Shown: positions 22,787 through 30,781 of the stretch, one piece after another | Position numbering within the stretch: the first letter of the stretch is position 1 | How the letters are laid out: each line of letters begins with the position of its first letter | Source: Myxococcales bacterium | GTDB lineage: Bacteria > Myxococcota_A > Polyangia > Polyangiales > Polyangiaceae | Length of the DNA: 32,146 bases | NCBI GenBank assembly: GCA_013297655.1 | Contig: JAAFHV010000091.1 | Coordinates: forward strand, 1 to 32,146 | Reading direction: 5' to 3' | Made by a program: the position numbers and the translations under genes | The notes under the pieces: generated by a model | Told to the model about the DNA's origin: nothing | Database searches by the model: none | What the model saw: the letters and a program-made list of their open reading frames with translations, nothing else

Positions 22787-23824
22787 ATGGCGCACATCGT
22801 CTTGGCCGTCCTCGCCATCTCGCTCTTGATGATCGTCCACGAAGCGGGGCACTACTTCGCGGCGCGCGCGTCCGGCCTTCGTGTCACCACGTTCAGCATC
22901 GGGTTCGGTCCGGCGCTCTTCACGCACCGCCCGAAGGGAAGCCCCACCGTCTTCAAGGTGTGTGTCATCCCGCTCCTCGCCTACGTCCGCATCGCGGGAG
23001 CGAACCCCCTCGAGAAGAACGATCCGAAGGACGCCGGCCTCTACGAGAACGCGAGCATCCGTGCGCGCGCGCTGACCATGCTCGGCGGTCCGGTCGCGAA
23101 CTACCTCTTCGGCTCGCTCCTCATTTTTGTCCTCGCCCTCACCGGCATCCGCGAAGAGACCCCCTCGAGCCCGATGGTCGTCGCCTCGGTCGAGGTGGGC
23201 TCACCGGCCGATCTCGGGGGCATTCGTCCCGGCGACGTGATGCTCGCGGTCGAGGGAAAGCCCATCCGCGACATCGACGAGCTCAGCCAGCACACGAACC
23301 CGCGCACCGGCCTCTCCACGAGCTACCTCGTCCGCCGCGACGGCGTGGAGCTCCCCCTCTTTCACCTCGTCCCGCGCGATCGTGACGGCCGCGGCAAGGT
23401 GGGGGTGACCACCTCGCTCGACACGACGATGCGCAAATCGAGCCTGACCGAAGCCGCCAAGCTCGCCGTCACGGTGCCCTGGACGATGACGATGGGTCAG
23501 CTCGAGGGCATCTCGAACCTCGTCACTCACCGCTCCACCGCCGGCATGACGGGGCCCGTCGGCATGACACGCGAGATCGCGAAGGAAGCGCAAAAGGGCC
23601 CCTACGACTTCGCGGTCATCCTCATCGCGCTCTCGGTCGCGATCGGATGCTTCAACCTGCTCCCGTTTCCGTTCCTGGACGGCGGGAGGCTCCTCTTCAT
23701 CGGCGCCGAGGCGGTGCTCGGGCAGCGGCCGAACCGCACGTTCGAGCTCGTGCTCCACGCGACGGGGCTCATCCTGCTGCTCGGTCTCTCTGCCTTCGTC
23801 ACCGTGCGCGACATCCTCGGCTGA
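22787..23824 (+). CDS. rseP: Site-2 zinc metalloprotease RseP
   Basis: 345 residues, an intramembrane protease (M50 family) that cuts anti-sigma factors and signal-peptide remnants inside the membrane. The zinc motif HEAGH is at 18-22 in the first membrane helix, and the third ligand lies in FPFLDGGRLLF (D298). One PDZ domain sits between (about 128-208, with GSPADLGGIRPGDVML). A second membrane helix precedes the PDZ domain and two follow near the end. At 345 residues it is shorter than the two-PDZ enzyme of E. coli (450), as in many non-enteric bacteria. AGGAG lies 5 nt before the ATG. No sigma-E or BamA gene is next to it here. Confidence 0.95.
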   Translation: MAHIVLAVLAISLLMIVHEAGHYFAARASGLRVTTFSIGFGPALFTHRPKGSPTVFKVCVIPLLAYVRIAGANPLEKNDPKDAGLYENASIRARALTMLGGPVANYLFGSLLIFVLALTGIREETPSSPMVVASVEVGSPADLGGIRPGDVMLAVEGKPIRDIDELSQHTNPRTGLSTSYLVRRDGVELPLFHLVPRDRDGRGKVGVTTSLDTTMRKSSLTEAAKLAVTVPWTMTMGQLEGISNLVTHRSTAGMTGPVGMTREIAKEAQKGPYDFAVILIALSVAIGCFNLLPFPFLDGGRLLFIGAEAVLGQRPNRTFELVLHATGLILLLGLSAFVTVRDILG

Positions 23825-23853
23825 GCGCGCGAGCGCGTCGCGTCGCAGCGGGC

Positions 23854-24522
23854 TCACGGCGTGGTCGGCGCGGGATCGAGGAGCGTGCTCCGGTAGATCG
23901 CGAGATCGCCCGAAGGCGCCGCGGCGAGGGTGAGCCACGGCCGCGGGGGGAGCGGCAAGTCGACGCAGCAGACACGGATCGGCCGCGTGCGCGCGATGGG
24001 CTCGAGGTCCTCGAGGACCTTCTCCAAGCGATCGCCACTGAACGGGCAATAGAGGAAAAAAACCGAGCCGATCGTGATGTGCCCGGCCAGGCGCGCCGCG
24101 TCGCCTTCGATCACCGAGAAGCGCATCACGTTGAGTCGGCTCGTCAGATTTCGGGCGGCGCGCACGAGCTCCGGCTGAATTTCGAGGCCGATCGTGGCCG
24201 CGCCCGTCAAGAGGTGCATCACCGCCGCGGCGCGCCCCACCCCGGAGCCGAGATCGACGAACACGTCCGAGTCACGAACGTCGGCGTCGTCGGCGATCCG
24301 CAGGAGCGCATCCACCGAGCACGGCATGTACGGCACGCACCCACGGGGTAGGTGTGGCCCGTCCTCCGGGATCGTGTCGAGGCCGAAGAGCCAATCGAGC
24401 CACGCGTCGCGGTCCGCCGGCGGCACCGCGGTGAGCGCGGCGCGGAACACGGCGGGCGTCACCTCCGCGGCGAGGATCCGTTCGCGCATCCGCTCGGCGC
24501 TCTCGCGGTGGCTCTCGTCCAA
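23854..24522 (-). CDS. Class I SAM-dependent methyltransferase-like protein
   Basis: 222 residues. A helical N-terminal part (about 1-60) leads to PRGCVPYMPCSVDALLRI and then the Rossmann motif I DVFVDLGSGVGRAAAV (SAM binding), with EIQPELVRAARN as motif II and VIEGDAARL after it. The strand VFFLYCPFSGDRLEKVLEDL follows, then a closing beta hairpin. This order fits methyltransferases related to the histone methyltransferase DOT1 fold, but the substrate is unknown. The first in-frame start is TTG (24522); an ATG at 24489 is an alternative that would drop 11 residues. It converges on rseP with 29 bp between stops. Confidence 0.85.
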   Translation of the reverse strand: MDESHRESAERMRERILAAEVTPAVFRAALTAVPPADRDAWLDWLFGLDTIPEDGPHLPRGCVPYMPCSVDALLRIADDADVRDSDVFVDLGSGVGRAAAVMHLLTGAATIGLEIQPELVRAARNLTSRLNVMRFSVIEGDAARLAGHITIGSVFFLYCPFSGDRLEKVLEDLEPIARTRPIRVCCVDLPLPPRPWLTLAAAPSGDLAIYRSTLLDPAPTTP

Positions 24523-24601
24523 GGCTTCGATGCTACCGGAGGTCCCGCGACGCTGTCTCCCGTCGCAGCGGCAAAAGTGAGACCCGCTCGGGGGGGCATT
24601 C

Positions 24602-24634
24602 GTATGCAGTATGCATCGAGACCAGGTGGTCTCG
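24602..24634. promoter_or_regulatory. Palindrome and tandem heptamer upstream of the methyltransferase
   Basis: Two tandem copies of GTATGCA (24602-24615) are followed at once by an 18 bp inverted repeat, CGAGACCA and TGGTCTCG around GG (24617-24634). The block lies 80-112 bp upstream of the methyltransferase start and after the sigma factor stop, a place for an operator. No cognate regulator is evident. Confidence 0.45.
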
Positions 24635-24676
24635 CGCGGGGGCCAAAACCTGAGTCGATCGCGAACGTCGCGCGGA

Positions 24677-25921
24677 TCACGCGAGCTTCGCGGCCTGGGT
24701 GAGCAGGTACTCGCGCTCGGCGGTGCTCGTGGTTCGTTCGGCGGCGCGGAGGTACGCGCTCCGTGCCTCGGCGAAGCGCCCCGCGCGCTCGTGGAGGTGC
24801 CCTTGCGCGGCGTCGAGCCGGTGATGGTTACGAAGGCGCGGATCGACGGCGAGGCGGTCGATTTGGGCGAGGCCGGCGTCGGGGCCTTGCACCATCGCGA
24901 GCGCGATCGCGCGGCTCAGGGCCGCCATCGGGTTGTCCGTCATGCGCAGCAGCACATCGTAAAGCGAGAGGATTTGTGGCCAGTCCGTCTCGTCCACGTG
25001 CGCCGCCTCGTCGTGGAGCGCCGCGATCGCGGCCTGGAGCTGGTACGGCCCCACGGCTCCACGCGGCAGCGCCCGCGAGACGAGCGCGACGCCCTCCTCG
25101 ATCGCCGCGCGATCCCAGCGCGTGCGATCCTGGAGGTCGAGCGGCACGAGCTCCCCGGCGGGGCCCGTCCGCGAAAGCCGCCGCGCGTCGGTGAGGAGCA
25201 TGAGCGCGAGCAGCCCCTCCACCTCCGCGTGATCCGGGACCAGGCGATGGAGCATGCGCGCGAGGCGAATGGCCTCCGCCGAGAGATCGGTCCGAACGAG
25301 ATCGTCTCCCGACGACGCGGTGTAGCCCTCGCTGAACACGAGGTAGAGCACGTGCATCACCGCCCCGAGGCGCGCGTTTCGCTCGGCGAGGGAAGGGGTC
25401 GCGAACGGAGCCGGCGTGTCCTTCAAGGTCTGCTTCGCGCGGCTCACCCGTTGCGCCATCGTCGCTTCGGGCACCAAGAACGCGCGCGCGATTTCGCCGG
25501 TCGTGAGCCCGCCGAGGGCGCGAAGCGTGAGCGCGACCGACGACGACGTGGAGAGGGCGGGGTGGCAGCACGTAAAGAGCAACTCGAGCGTGTCGTCGCG
25601 GCCGTCGAAGTCGCCGACCTCGTCGTCCGCCGCGAGCGCGAGCTGGTCCTCTGGCGGCACGAGGCTCACCACCAACGCCTCGCGTCTTCGCCGCGCGATG
25701 TCCGCGCGCACCTCGTCCGCGACGCGACGCGACGCCACGTGCACGAGCCAGCCGCGCGGGTTGTCCGGGATCCCGTCCCGCTCCCACTGCGTCGCCGCCG
25801 CGATGAGCGCCTCTTGGACCGCGTCCTCTGCGGCGGAGAACGCGCGGTAGCGTCGCACCATCGCGCCGAGCACCTCGGGGGTGAGGTCGCGGAGCAGGCG
25901 CTGGACGCGAGGGGAGGCCAA
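24677..25921 (-). CDS. ECF42-type RNA polymerase sigma factor with C-terminal extension
   Basis: 414 residues. Sigma region 2 is at about 15-80 (YRAFSAAEDAVQEALIAA, then GIPDNPRGWLVHVASRRVAD). Region 4 is at about 128-167 (LRALGGLTTGEIARAFLVPE, then AQRVSRAKQTLK). The long C-terminal domain (about 180-414; VLYLVFSEGYTAS and several TPR-like helices) is the mark of the ECF42 group (DUF6596), where it takes the place of an anti-sigma factor. ECF42 genes are known to sit beside YCII/DGPF genes, as here, with 5 bp between the YCII stop and a TTG start. The signal and target genes cannot be read from sequence. Confidence 0.93.
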   Translation of the reverse strand: MASPRVQRLLRDLTPEVLGAMVRRYRAFSAAEDAVQEALIAAATQWERDGIPDNPRGWLVHVASRRVADEVRADIARRRREALVVSLVPPEDQLALAADDEVGDFDGRDDTLELLFTCCHPALSTSSSVALTLRALGGLTTGEIARAFLVPEATMAQRVSRAKQTLKDTPAPFATPSLAERNARLGAVMHVLYLVFSEGYTASSGDDLVRTDLSAEAIRLARMLHRLVPDHAEVEGLLALMLLTDARRLSRTGPAGELVPLDLQDRTRWDRAAIEEGVALVSRALPRGAVGPYQLQAAIAALHDEAAHVDETDWPQILSLYDVLLRMTDNPMAALSRAIALAMVQGPDAGLAQIDRLAVDPRLRNHHRLDAAQGHLHERAGRFAEARSAYLRAAERTTSTAEREYLLTQAAKLA

Positions 25922-25926
25922 CGCGC

Positions 25927-26322
25927 TCAGCCGTATTCTTTCGGCGGCGCGCTCATCACCTGCCGCACTTCGATCGCGAGGTTCAGCGGCGCCCCGTCTT
26001 TCCCGGGCGCGGCGGAGGCCTGCGCCGCGATCGCGTAGGCGCGCTCCGGTGTGTCCACGTCGACGATCCAGTAGCCGGCGAGGAACTCCTTCGTCTCGGG
26101 GAACACGCCGTCGGTGATCGGCCTCCCGTCCGCGCCGGCGCGGACGAGCTTCGCCTGATCGGGGCCGGCGAGGCCCTCCGCTCCCACGAGCTCTCCCTTC
26201 TCGCCGAGCTCGGTCGCGAAGGCCTTCATGAACCCGATGTGGGCCTGGATCGCCTCCTTCGGCCAGCTCGCGATTTGGTATCCGCCGCGGGAGGGGGTGT
26301 TCATCATCAGCATGAATTTCAT
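25927..26322 (-). CDS. YCII-related (DGPF) domain protein
   Basis: 131 residues with the ferredoxin-like YCII fold: MKFMLMMNTP at the start, a helix with HIGFMKAFATELGEKGELVG, GLAGPDQAKLVR, then the active-site-like ITDGVFPETKEFLAGYWIVD and AYAIAAQASA. These small cytoplasmic proteins are regularly encoded with ECF42 sigma factors and are thought to be their targets or partners; their activity is not known. AAGGAG lies 7 nt before the ATG at 26322. It is the first gene of the pair. Confidence 0.93.
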   Translation of the reverse strand: MKFMLMMNTPSRGGYQIASWPKEAIQAHIGFMKAFATELGEKGELVGAEGLAGPDQAKLVRAGADGRPITDGVFPETKEFLAGYWIVDVDTPERAYAIAAQASAAPGKDGAPLNLAIEVRQVMSAPPKEYG

Positions 26323-26763
26323 GGTCGTCTCCTTCGCCAGCGCGCGGGCGCGGGCGCGGGCATCTTTCCTCCTCGTCGGAGCCGACGACCGACTTTCGAC
26401 ATCGCGCGACGGATCTCGCGTGCGATTCTTGTAACGCTTTGAAATGGCTCGCTTAACGAGCGGAAGCGTCCCGCGACGAACGTCGTGGCGCGCGTGTACA
26501 CGCGGTCGCCTTAGCCGAGTGCAATGCGTACGCAGCGATCGAGGTTCTCGTCGATCGAAGGGGCGCGCGTCGCGGTCTCTGTCGGCGCCTCGGCAATCGG
26601 GCGCGCTCGCGGCGGCGAAGCTCCGCGCCCTCGTCCCTGTGCATCGACGTAGCCAATCTCACGCGCCGCGCGGCCACGGCCCGCGCGGGGGCTCTCACGG
26701 GTCACGCGCACTCGCGATCTCGCCGGTACATCCGTAGCGAGATCGCGGGCCTGCGCGCTCCGC
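26323..26763. other. Intergenic stretch between the YCII and His-rich genes
   Basis: 441 bp. The part next to 26323 should hold the promoter of the YCII/sigma pair and carries a GCGCGG-type low-complexity run. The part next to 26763 carries the hairpin listed separately. No gene, RNA or further repeat is supported. Confidence 0.5.
26713..26747 (-). terminator. Hairpin after the His-rich protein gene
   Basis: A perfect 11 bp stem, CGCGATCTCGC (26713-26723) with GCGAGATCGCG (26737-26747), and a 13 nt loop. It starts 16 bp past the stop. There is no T run, so termination may be by stem strength or Rho. Confidence 0.6.
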
Positions 26764-27111
26764 TCAGCCGACCGAGACTTTCCCGTGGTCGTCGCAGTGG
26801 CCTTCGTGCGCGTGGTGGAGGTGGCCGTCGACGATGTAGTCGGTGTGATCGCCGTGCGCGATCGCGTCGTGGCCGCATGCGGGGCCGTGGGCGTGGTCTT
26901 TCGTGTGGGCGCCGCAGGCGTGCGCGGGGGTGCAGGCGGCGGGGTTCGAGGTGGAGACGTCGAGGGTGTGCTCGTCGACGTGATCGCCATGCACGTGATG
27001 AAGGTGGCCGTCGTGGAGGTAGTCCTTGTGGCCGTCGTGCTCGACGGTCTTGTGGCCGCAGCCCGGTCCGTGGGTGTGCTCGTGGTTCGCGTGCGTGGCG
27101 TGGTCGCTCAT
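26764..27111 (-). CDS. His-rich metal-binding protein with two repeats
   Basis: 115 residues, about a quarter His, with no signal peptide, so probably cytoplasmic. It is built from two similar units of about 37 residues: HTHGPGCGH, then a HDGHKDYLHDGHLHHVHGDH block (about 12-48), and HAHGPACGH, then HGDHTDYIVDGHLHHAHEGH (about 72-110). The linker holds CTPAHACGAH. The many His and the paired Cys should bind several zinc, nickel or similar ions, giving a storage, buffering or chaperone role. AAAGGAG precedes the ATG by about 9 nt. It lies 22 bp after the zinc-sensing repressor and is surely in the same unit, so its supply should rise with metal excess. Confidence 0.85.
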   Translation of the reverse strand: MSDHATHANHEHTHGPGCGHKTVEHDGHKDYLHDGHLHHVHGDHVDEHTLDVSTSNPAACTPAHACGAHTKDHAHGPACGHDAIAHGDHTDYIVDGHLHHAHEGHCDDHGKVSVG

Positions 27112-27133
27112 GGTCGAGGCTCCTTTGGTGGTT

Positions 27134-27574
27134 TCACTCGTCGTCTTCGTGCTCGTGCTCGTGCGCGTGCGCGTCCTCGTGCGCGTGCGCCGGCTCTGCG
27201 GCGTGCTCGATCGCGCTCCGCAAGAGCTCCACGATGTGGCTATCGGCCAAGCCGTAAAAAATGTGTTTTCCCGCGCGTCTCCGCGTGACGATGCGCTCGG
27301 CCCGCAAGATGCGAAGCTGCTGCGACACGGTGGAGAGGCCCACCCCTGCGGCTTCGGCGAGCTCCGTCACACACCACTCGCCGTCGGCGAGCCGATCGAG
27401 GAGCTTGAGCCTCGCGACCTCCCCCGCCGCTCGAAAGAGCGCCGCCGCGCGCTCGAGCTGCTCTTCCGTCGCGCGACCTTCACGCGCGCGGCGGGCATGC
27501 TCTTCGGGGCCACAAACGCTGCGCTCGCCTTTGTCCTCGATCCGCGCCGGCTTTTTAGCTTCGGCTTTTCTCAT
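27134..27574 (-). CDS. ArsR/SmtB-family zinc-sensing repressor
   Basis: 146 residues. The winged HTH spans about 42-108 (CVTELAEAAGVGLSTVSQQL is the recognition part). The alpha5 helix carries D111, H113, H124 and E127 (DSH, 11 residues, then HAAE), the spacing of the zinc site of SmtB, CzrA and ZiaR. An N-terminal CGPEEH may add ligands, and the C-terminus is a His-rich tail (about 130-143) that could also bind metal. Metal binding should release DNA. The start at 27574 gives GGTGA at a usual distance; the ATG at 27577 is next to it, and the longer frame to 27742 is rejected. It leads the unit with the His-rich protein. Confidence 0.93.
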   Translation of the reverse strand: MRKAEAKKPARIEDKGERSVCGPEEHARRAREGRATEEQLERAAALFRAAGEVARLKLLDRLADGEWCVTELAEAAGVGLSTVSQQLRILRAERIVTRRRAGKHIFYGLADSHIVELLRSAIEHAAEPAHAHEDAHAHEHEHEDDE

Positions 27575-27576
27575 CA

Positions 27577-27625
27577 TCAATTCACCGATTATTGAAGTGA
27601 TAGAGGGATGGGCCCTGCGTGTCAA
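27577..27625 (-). promoter_or_regulatory. Promoter and operator of the zinc-sensor unit
   Basis: On the minus strand a perfect TTGACA (27625-27620) is followed after 17 bp by TATCAC (27602-27597). Just downstream, over the likely start of transcription, lie inverted repeats TCAAT/ATTGA (27577-27595) and TTCA/TGAA (27581-27596), A/T-rich as in SmtB-type operators. Autorepression is the simple reading. Confidence 0.6.
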
Positions 27626-28111
27626 GGCTCCGAAAGCGAGAGCTTCGGTCCCTTGCGCACGGTTGGCAAACGCATCCCGTCGCCCGCGCGCGTTCATTCG
27701 TGTCGGCGACACGTCGGCGCGCGCGAAGCCTGAAGCGCCCACGCTCTGCCTCGCGCGCGTAGCGTCTCTTCGATCCGTGGTTCCGACGCGACGGGCGATC
27801 GGTCACCCCTCGTATGGGGCGCAGCGCATAGGCATGCCTTGCCTCGCACCGCCTGGCGCGTGCGCGAAGGGCGGCCTCCTCACGACCGGAGCGGGCACGT
27901 CTCGCATCGGACCTGCCACCCCACCTGGGGCGAGGCACGTCGGGACCGCGCGTGCTCGGCGGCGCGACCGAAGCCGCGCAGCGCCCGATCCGGCGAGGTC
28001 GATGCGCGAACGATCATCGCGCTCCGACCACGGGTCGCGCGCGCGAGCCACCGCGAGAGGACTACCCAGCGCGCAGCCCGCACGCGCAGTCCGCACCCGC
28101 GCGCGGGACGC
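27626..28111. other. Intergenic stretch, nothing recognised
   Basis: About 485 bp between the zinc-sensor promoter and the end of the GYF-like gene. All open frames read as Arg-rich non-coding translations. A GC palindrome (CCCGCGCGCGGG, 28097-28108) lies at the stop of the next gene and may help end its transcription. Confidence 0.45.
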
Positions 28112-28843
28112 TCAGAGGCTCTTGTTGAGCGGATCGTGCTTGTTGCCGCCCTTGACGAACGGGTCCTTGGCCGGCTTGCGCGCAGGCGCGGCCTTCTTGC
28201 TCGCTTTGCCCTTGAGCTTCTTGTCCGCGGCGAGGGCGGCCTTCTTTTGCGCTTCGGTGAGGTGCGTGTCGGCCTGCGTCGGTGCGGCCGCGGCGGGAGC
28301 TGCCTCGTGAGCGATCGGCGCGATCGGCGCGGCCGGCGTGGTGGGCGCGATCGGCGTGGCCGCGGAGGCCAGGTGGGACTCGGTCTTGGCCGCGCCGGCG
28401 GCGGCGATGGGCCCCGAGACGCTCCCGATCCCAAGCGCGGCAAGGATGACGAACGCGCACACGCCGCAGACACCGAGCACCACCGCCATCGGCTTTCGCT
28501 TCGGCGCGAACGCGAGGTCGTCGAGGTCCGCGTCCATCGCCATCGGCGCGTAGCTGTGGGGCGCGGTCGGCAGCATGGGCGCGAGCGGGGTCGGCACCAC
28601 GAACGGATCGACGCGAGGCGCGGCAGGTCTCGGCGGCGCAGCCGGCGCGAAAGCTACCGGAGGGGGAGCCTCGACGAGGCCCGCGACCACGCCGAGGGTG
28701 GACCACTCGACGGTGCCCACCTCTCGCACGAGGGTGGACTCGCTCACGTGCCCGTCCGCGAAGGCGGAGTCGAGCTGCTCGAGGGTGACCGTCATGACGT
28801 CACCGGAAGAGACCTTCACCTGCCAAAGCTCGGATGCGCTCAT
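28112..28843 (-). CDS. GYF-like domain membrane protein
   Basis: 243 residues. The N-terminal 55 residues (LWQVKVSSGDVMTVTLEQLD, then FADGHVSESTLVREVGTVEW and STLGVVAGL) resemble the GYF_2/DUF4339-like domain found in many myxobacterial membrane proteins, where it probably binds peptides in the cytoplasm. A Pro/Ala linker leads to one membrane helix (about 130-152, MAVVLGVCGVCAFVILAALG). An Ala/Pro/Thr-rich stretch and a Lys-rich C-terminus follow (KKLKGKASKKAAPARKPAK). CGAGG precedes the ATG at 28843. No partner gene is evident; the role is unknown. Confidence 0.75.
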   Translation of the reverse strand: MSASELWQVKVSSGDVMTVTLEQLDSAFADGHVSESTLVREVGTVEWSTLGVVAGLVEAPPPVAFAPAAPPRPAAPRVDPFVVPTPLAPMLPTAPHSYAPMAMDADLDDLAFAPKRKPMAVVLGVCGVCAFVILAALGIGSVSGPIAAAGAAKTESHLASAATPIAPTTPAAPIAPIAHEAAPAAAAPTQADTHLTEAQKKAALAADKKLKGKASKKAAPARKPAKDPFVKGGNKHDPLNKSL

Positions 28844-29044
28844 GGGACCTCGACGAGGGAAGAGCAACAACCGAGCCGCGCAAGTGAAAACGGAAATCGC
28901 GCGTGGGATCGCGTGCTTCCCGCCGCGCGAAGCACGCGTGCATGGTGCAGGTGACTCGCTGATCCAGGGCGCACGGCTCAGGTGCTTCGACCACGAGCTG
29001 CGTGATCATGCGCGGCGAGCCGTCGACGCGACCTCCAAACGCAC

Positions 29045-29079
29045 CGCGCGACTCGGGGCTCCCAACCACGAGTCGCGCG
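29045..29079 (-). terminator. Hairpin after the TonB-receptor operon
   Basis: A perfect 11 bp stem, CGCGCGACTCG (29045-29055) with CGAGTCGCGCG (29069-29079), and a 13 nt loop, 24 bp after the last stop of the operon. No T run follows on the minus strand. Confidence 0.6.
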
Positions 29080-29103
29080 ATCCGCCGTCAGGCGTTCAAC
29101 TCG

Positions 29104-30030
29104 TCACGGAAGCGGCGTGCGGGTGGGGCACTCGCCGTCGCCCTGGAAGTCGCCGAGGGTGCGCGCCTGCGACTGCACGTAGTCGAACACGGACACCTTG
29201 CCGTCGCCGTCCTCGTCCTTCACCGCGGTCACGTCGTACGGGCCGGCCGGCTTCTGCGGCAGCGCGGTCGCCAGGTCGCAGAGCTTGAGCTCGGCGAGGG
29301 TGGTCTCCTTGTTGCCGTCCTTGTCGCAGGTCTTGATCCACTCCGCGCGGCGCTCGGTCACCTCCGCGCCCTGCGTCACGTTCGTGAAAAACCAGTGGTC
29401 GCCGTGGATCGTGGGCTTCACCTGCACGGTGCCGCCGGAGGGAACGGCGAAGCCCGGCTGGCCGTCCTCGGTCGCGCACTCGGCGAACGCGGTGCCGGCT
29501 TTGAAGCCCCACTTGAAGGTGTACTTCTCGGCGCCCTTCTCGACCGCCCCCTCGAAGTACACGCTGAAGCCGTCCTTCACCATGAAGTCGACGTCGGCCT
29601 GGCTCGTCGGCGCGAGCGGCTTTGCCCCGGCGCTGGCGTTCGGGAGCGAGAAGCCGAATTTGTCGTAGCGCGCCGCCGCGAGGCCCGGAAACTCCGCGAC
29701 GACGTAGCCCGTGGTGGGCGCGTTCTTCAGGTCGAGCACGTAGCGCGCGTCGCCGGAGGCCGCTTGTTCGCCGGTGTCGGAGCGCTTGGCGACGAGGCTC
29801 GAGATCGAGACGAGGAAGCGGTCGTAGGTGACCTTCCAGCCGTCTTTGACTTGCTCCGGCTCGGTGCCCGGCTCGAGGCCCTCGGGCACCGAGTCCTCCG
29901 GGACAACCACGAACTGCGCGGTGCCGGTTCCAGCGGGCTGGGTGCCACCCTCGTCGCTGCACGCGCCGAGGACGAAGATGGACAAAGGGAGGGCGAGGCC
30001 GAGCCCCGCGAGGACGGTTCTTGAGTTCAT
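29104..30030 (-). CDS. Lipoprotein with two EF-hand-like loops
   Basis: 308 residues. MNSRTVLAGLGLALPLSIFV leads to the lipobox LGAC (C24). A beta-rich domain follows (about 60-230; VTYDRFLVSISSLVA, FSVYFEGAVEKGAEKYTFKW, HGDHWFFTN). Near the C-terminus are two calcium-type loops: DKDGNKETTLAE (236-247) and DEDGDGKVSVFD (272-283), and four Cys. It is the third gene of the TonB-receptor operon, 22 bp after the second lipoprotein, to which its middle domain seems related. A role in metal or calcium-linked uptake at the outer membrane is plausible but unproven. Confidence 0.8.
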   Translation of the reverse strand: MNSRTVLAGLGLALPLSIFVLGACSDEGGTQPAGTGTAQFVVVPEDSVPEGLEPGTEPEQVKDGWKVTYDRFLVSISSLVAKRSDTGEQAASGDARYVLDLKNAPTTGYVVAEFPGLAAARYDKFGFSLPNASAGAKPLAPTSQADVDFMVKDGFSVYFEGAVEKGAEKYTFKWGFKAGTAFAECATEDGQPGFAVPSGGTVQVKPTIHGDHWFFTNVTQGAEVTERRAEWIKTCDKDGNKETTLAELKLCDLATALPQKPAGPYDVTAVKDEDGDGKVSVFDYVQSQARTLGDFQGDGECPTRTPLP

Positions 30031-30052
30031 GAAGTGTCTCTCTCTCTGGAGG

Positions 30053-30781
30053 TCAGGGGGTCTGGGACCACCGAAACTCGGGTGGACGGGCCACCTTCAT
30101 CCCCACCAGCACGGCGCCATGCGCAGGGGACTTCGTATCGAGGACGATGGGGCGCGGCGCCGTCGCGAGGACGGCGTCGAAGTCGATTTGGCGGAGCCAC
30201 GGCTCGGGCTCGAACGCCACAGTGAGGCGGGTGCCGGTCTCGGCGATGTCGGCCGCGGCGGCGGCGGTGGGGACCGCGCGTTGCCCTTGGTATTGCGGCA
30301 CCGCGTCGAGGAAAAAGCGGAACGGCACGTCGACCTCGGCGCCGCGCGAGAGCGACCCCTCGACGACCATGGAGTGCCCGTCGGGAGCGGCGGGCGAGGG
30401 CTCGACCGCGAAGCTGGTGTCGAACCAGTGGAGCCCGAGATCGTACGAAGCGCTGCGCACGGTGCCGGAGAACCCGCGCACGGTGCCGAGCGGCTGCGGG
30501 TCGGGGCTCAACAAATCGATGCGAGATACACGCGTTACCTCGCCGAGCGCGGAGCGGCAGAGGGTGGCCGAGCCCGACGTCGCCGCACAAAAATAGACGG
30601 GTCCGAACGCGAGCTCGGCGCGCGAGAGCTTCACCGTCACGGCGCCGACGACGAACGTGCGCGCGAGGGTGGCTTGCGCGTTCGCTTCGTAGGCGACCTC
30701 CACCTGCGGCGCCTCGAGGCAACCGCCGAGGAGGGCGAGGCCGAGCGCGCCGGCGGCGAGGCGCTTCGCGAAGTGGCTCAT
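30053..30781 (-). CDS. Lipoprotein of the TonB-receptor operon
   Basis: 242 residues. MSHFAKRLAAGALGLALLGG ends in the lipobox LGGC (C21). The start overlaps the stop of the receptor gene (ATGA at 30781-30778), so the two are coupled; the long frame up to 32038 is antisense-like and rejected. The mature protein is beta-rich (VVGAVTVKLSRAELAFGPVY, ASYDLGLHWFDTSF, VVEGSLSRGAEVDVPFRFFL) with two Cys after the lipobox, likely a disulfide. Its SLSRGAE strand pair and YDLGL strand match similar places in the next lipoprotein. It probably acts with the receptor at the outer membrane; the substrate is not known. Confidence 0.8.
   Translation of the reverse strand: MSHFAKRLAAGALGLALLGGCLEAPQVEVAYEANAQATLARTFVVGAVTVKLSRAELAFGPVYFCAATSGSATLCRSALGEVTRVSRIDLLSPDPQPLGTVRGFSGTVRSASYDLGLHWFDTSFAVEPSPAAPDGHSMVVEGSLSRGAEVDVPFRFFLDAVPQYQGQRAVPTAAAAADIAETGTRLTVAFEPEPWLRQIDFDAVLATAPRPIVLDTKSPAHGAVLVGMKVARPPEFRWSQTP

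Noticed and set aside
24611-26038. 475-residue plus-strand ORF
   Set aside because: It is the antisense shadow of the ECF42 sigma factor gene; the Arg/Glu-rich translation has no domain.
26511-26990. 159-residue minus-strand ORF
   Set aside because: Its first half is the Thr/Ser-rich frame shadow of the His-rich gene and the rest is Arg-rich non-coding translation.
27120-27200. Short GTGCTC/GTGCGC repeats as a DNA-level tandem repeat
   Set aside because: They simply encode the His/Glu/Ala-rich tail of the zinc-sensing repressor.
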